DNA of 22,995 nucleotides from Anaeromyxobacter sp. (GTDB lineage Bacteria > Myxococcota > Myxococcia > Myxococcales > Anaeromyxobacteraceae). Shown in pieces: positions 22,331-22,995 of the stretch. How positions within the stretch are numbered: the first letter of the stretch is position 1; each line of letters begins with the position of its first letter. The stretch covers positions 1 through 22,995 of the forward strand of contig JADKCZ010000017.1 in assembly GCA_016718565.1 (NCBI GenBank), written 5' to 3'. The notes beneath the pieces are model-generated. The model was given only the letters and a program-made list of their open reading frames with translations, made no database searches and was not told the DNA's origin. The position numbers were made by a program, and so were the translations under genes.

Positions 22331-22995
22331 TCAACCAGCTCATCGAGTTCTCGGTCCACAAGCCGCTTCTGGTCTTCGCCCTGGCGGTGGCCGGCTGCCT
22401 GGCCGGCTGGTGGTCGATGCGCCACGTGGCGCTCGGCGCCATCCCGGACCTCTCAAACACCCAGGTCATCATCTGCTCGAAGTGGGACCGCAGCCCGGAC
22501 CTGGTGGAGGAGCAGGTCACCTACCCCATCTCGTCGCCGCCATGCTGGGGGCGTAGGGTCAGGCGGTGCGCGGCTGCTCCGACTTCGGCTGCACCTAAAT
22601 ACCACGTCATCTTCGAGGACGGCACCGACATCTACTGGGCCCGCTCGCGCACCGCAGGCTGCTCACCGTCGGTGGTCTCCGTCGCTGCCGCAGGGGTGAA
22701 GACCGAGCTGGAAGGCCGGACGCCGCCGCCCTGGAGCTGGGTCTTCCAGTACGTGCTGCGGAGGACACCAGCGAGAACCACGACCTGGCCAGCTTCCCGC
22801 TCCGCCAGGACTGAGTACCTGCGCTACCACCTGCGCTCGGTGCCCGGCGTAGCCGAGTGGCCTCGCTGGGCGGCTTCGTGCAGCAGTACCGAGTCAACCT
22901 CGACCCGAACCGGCTGCGCGCCCCCGGCATCCCCATCGGGCGGGTCGTCAGGGCGGTCAAAGGGCGGCAACGGCGACGCCGGCGGCCGCCTCATC
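22327..22995 (+). pseudogene. CusA/CzcA-type RND heavy-metal pump, 5' part, frameshifted
   Basis: ATG 22327 is coupled to the adaptor gene. The N-terminus MINQLIEFSVHKPLLVFALA begins the first membrane helix, then SMRHVALGAIPDLSNTQVII, the hallmark of CusA/CzcA pumps, and WDRSPDLVEEQVTYPI. Across later shifts (near 22535, 22560, 22595, 22650, 22760, 22815 and 22860) one can follow VRGCSDFGCTYHVIFEDGTD, IYWARSR, YLRYHLRSVPGVAEV and GGFVQQYRVNLDPNRLRA. About 220 of some 1040 residues are present and the gene runs off the right edge. By homology it exports Cu(I)/Ag(I) or divalent metal using the proton gradient. With the oxidase and adaptor it completes a copper-resistance set. Confidence 0.82.

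Noticed and set aside
1..22995. tRNA, rRNA or riboswitch genes
   Set aside because: I saw no tRNA-like cloverleaf with a TTCRA loop, no rRNA signature and no known riboswitch core on either strand by eye.

Overview
The window is very GC-rich and has GTG/TTG starts, dense gene packing and Ala/Arg/Pro-rich proteins. The cellular genes are a large lipoprotein with Asp-box repeats, a YdjM-type membrane hydrolase and a multicopper oxidase followed by Cus-type copper efflux. Together they suggest a Myxococcota/deltaproteobacterial chromosome (Anaeromyxobacter-like). That assignment is inference from style, not a database match.

Region 1 (1 to about 9110, almost all minus strand) reads as most of a small provirus that runs off the left edge. 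The early half (9109 to 6959) is seven tightly coupled genes: Cys-motif and winged-helix-like small proteins, tiny membrane proteins and a resolvase-type serine recombinase, ending at a hairpin terminator. A control zone (6858 to 6225) holds a Phd/YefM-like protein on the minus strand and a MerR/excisionase-type HTH protein on the plus strand, with overlapping 3' ends. The late half (6224 to below 1) encodes a membrane/coiled-coil protein, a 180-aa conserved-looking protein, a short P-loop ATPase resembling A32/FtsK-HerA packaging ATPases, a 52-aa membrane protein, a 371-aa candidate double jelly-roll major capsid protein, further small membrane proteins, a 268-aa beta-rich candidate structural protein, a secreted six-cysteine protein and a membrane-anchored lytic transglycosylase. 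No terminase, portal, tape measure, baseplate or tail gene is seen. This set, at about 9 kb, is the hallmark of tailless, internal-membrane icosahedral viruses (PM2/FLiP/autolykivirus-like). It is the most interesting content of the window.

Region 2 (9115 to 15025) starts with a compound inverted repeat at the provirus edge and a disrupted reading frame. It continues with an intact 947-aa lipoprotein (Big-like domain plus six Asp boxes), a 69-aa hydrophobic protein, a YdjM-type hydrolase with two compensating frameshifts and, on the plus strand, a small unknown protein.

Region 3 (about 15.0 kb to the end) holds recognisable genes broken by frequent single-base frameshifts: a two-domain PhnB-like protein (minus), two overlapping ThiF/HesA-type E1-like genes (plus), an IPT/TIG-domain protein (minus), and a plus-strand copper-resistance set of Tat-exported multicopper oxidase, CusB-like adaptor with heavy-metal-binding and YHS domains, and the start of a CusA/CzcA pump. 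The protein signal continues across frames and frameshifts get denser to the right. Base-calling or assembly error near a contig end is therefore more likely than true gene decay. Left of about 9.1 kb, and in the large lipoprotein, frames are clean.
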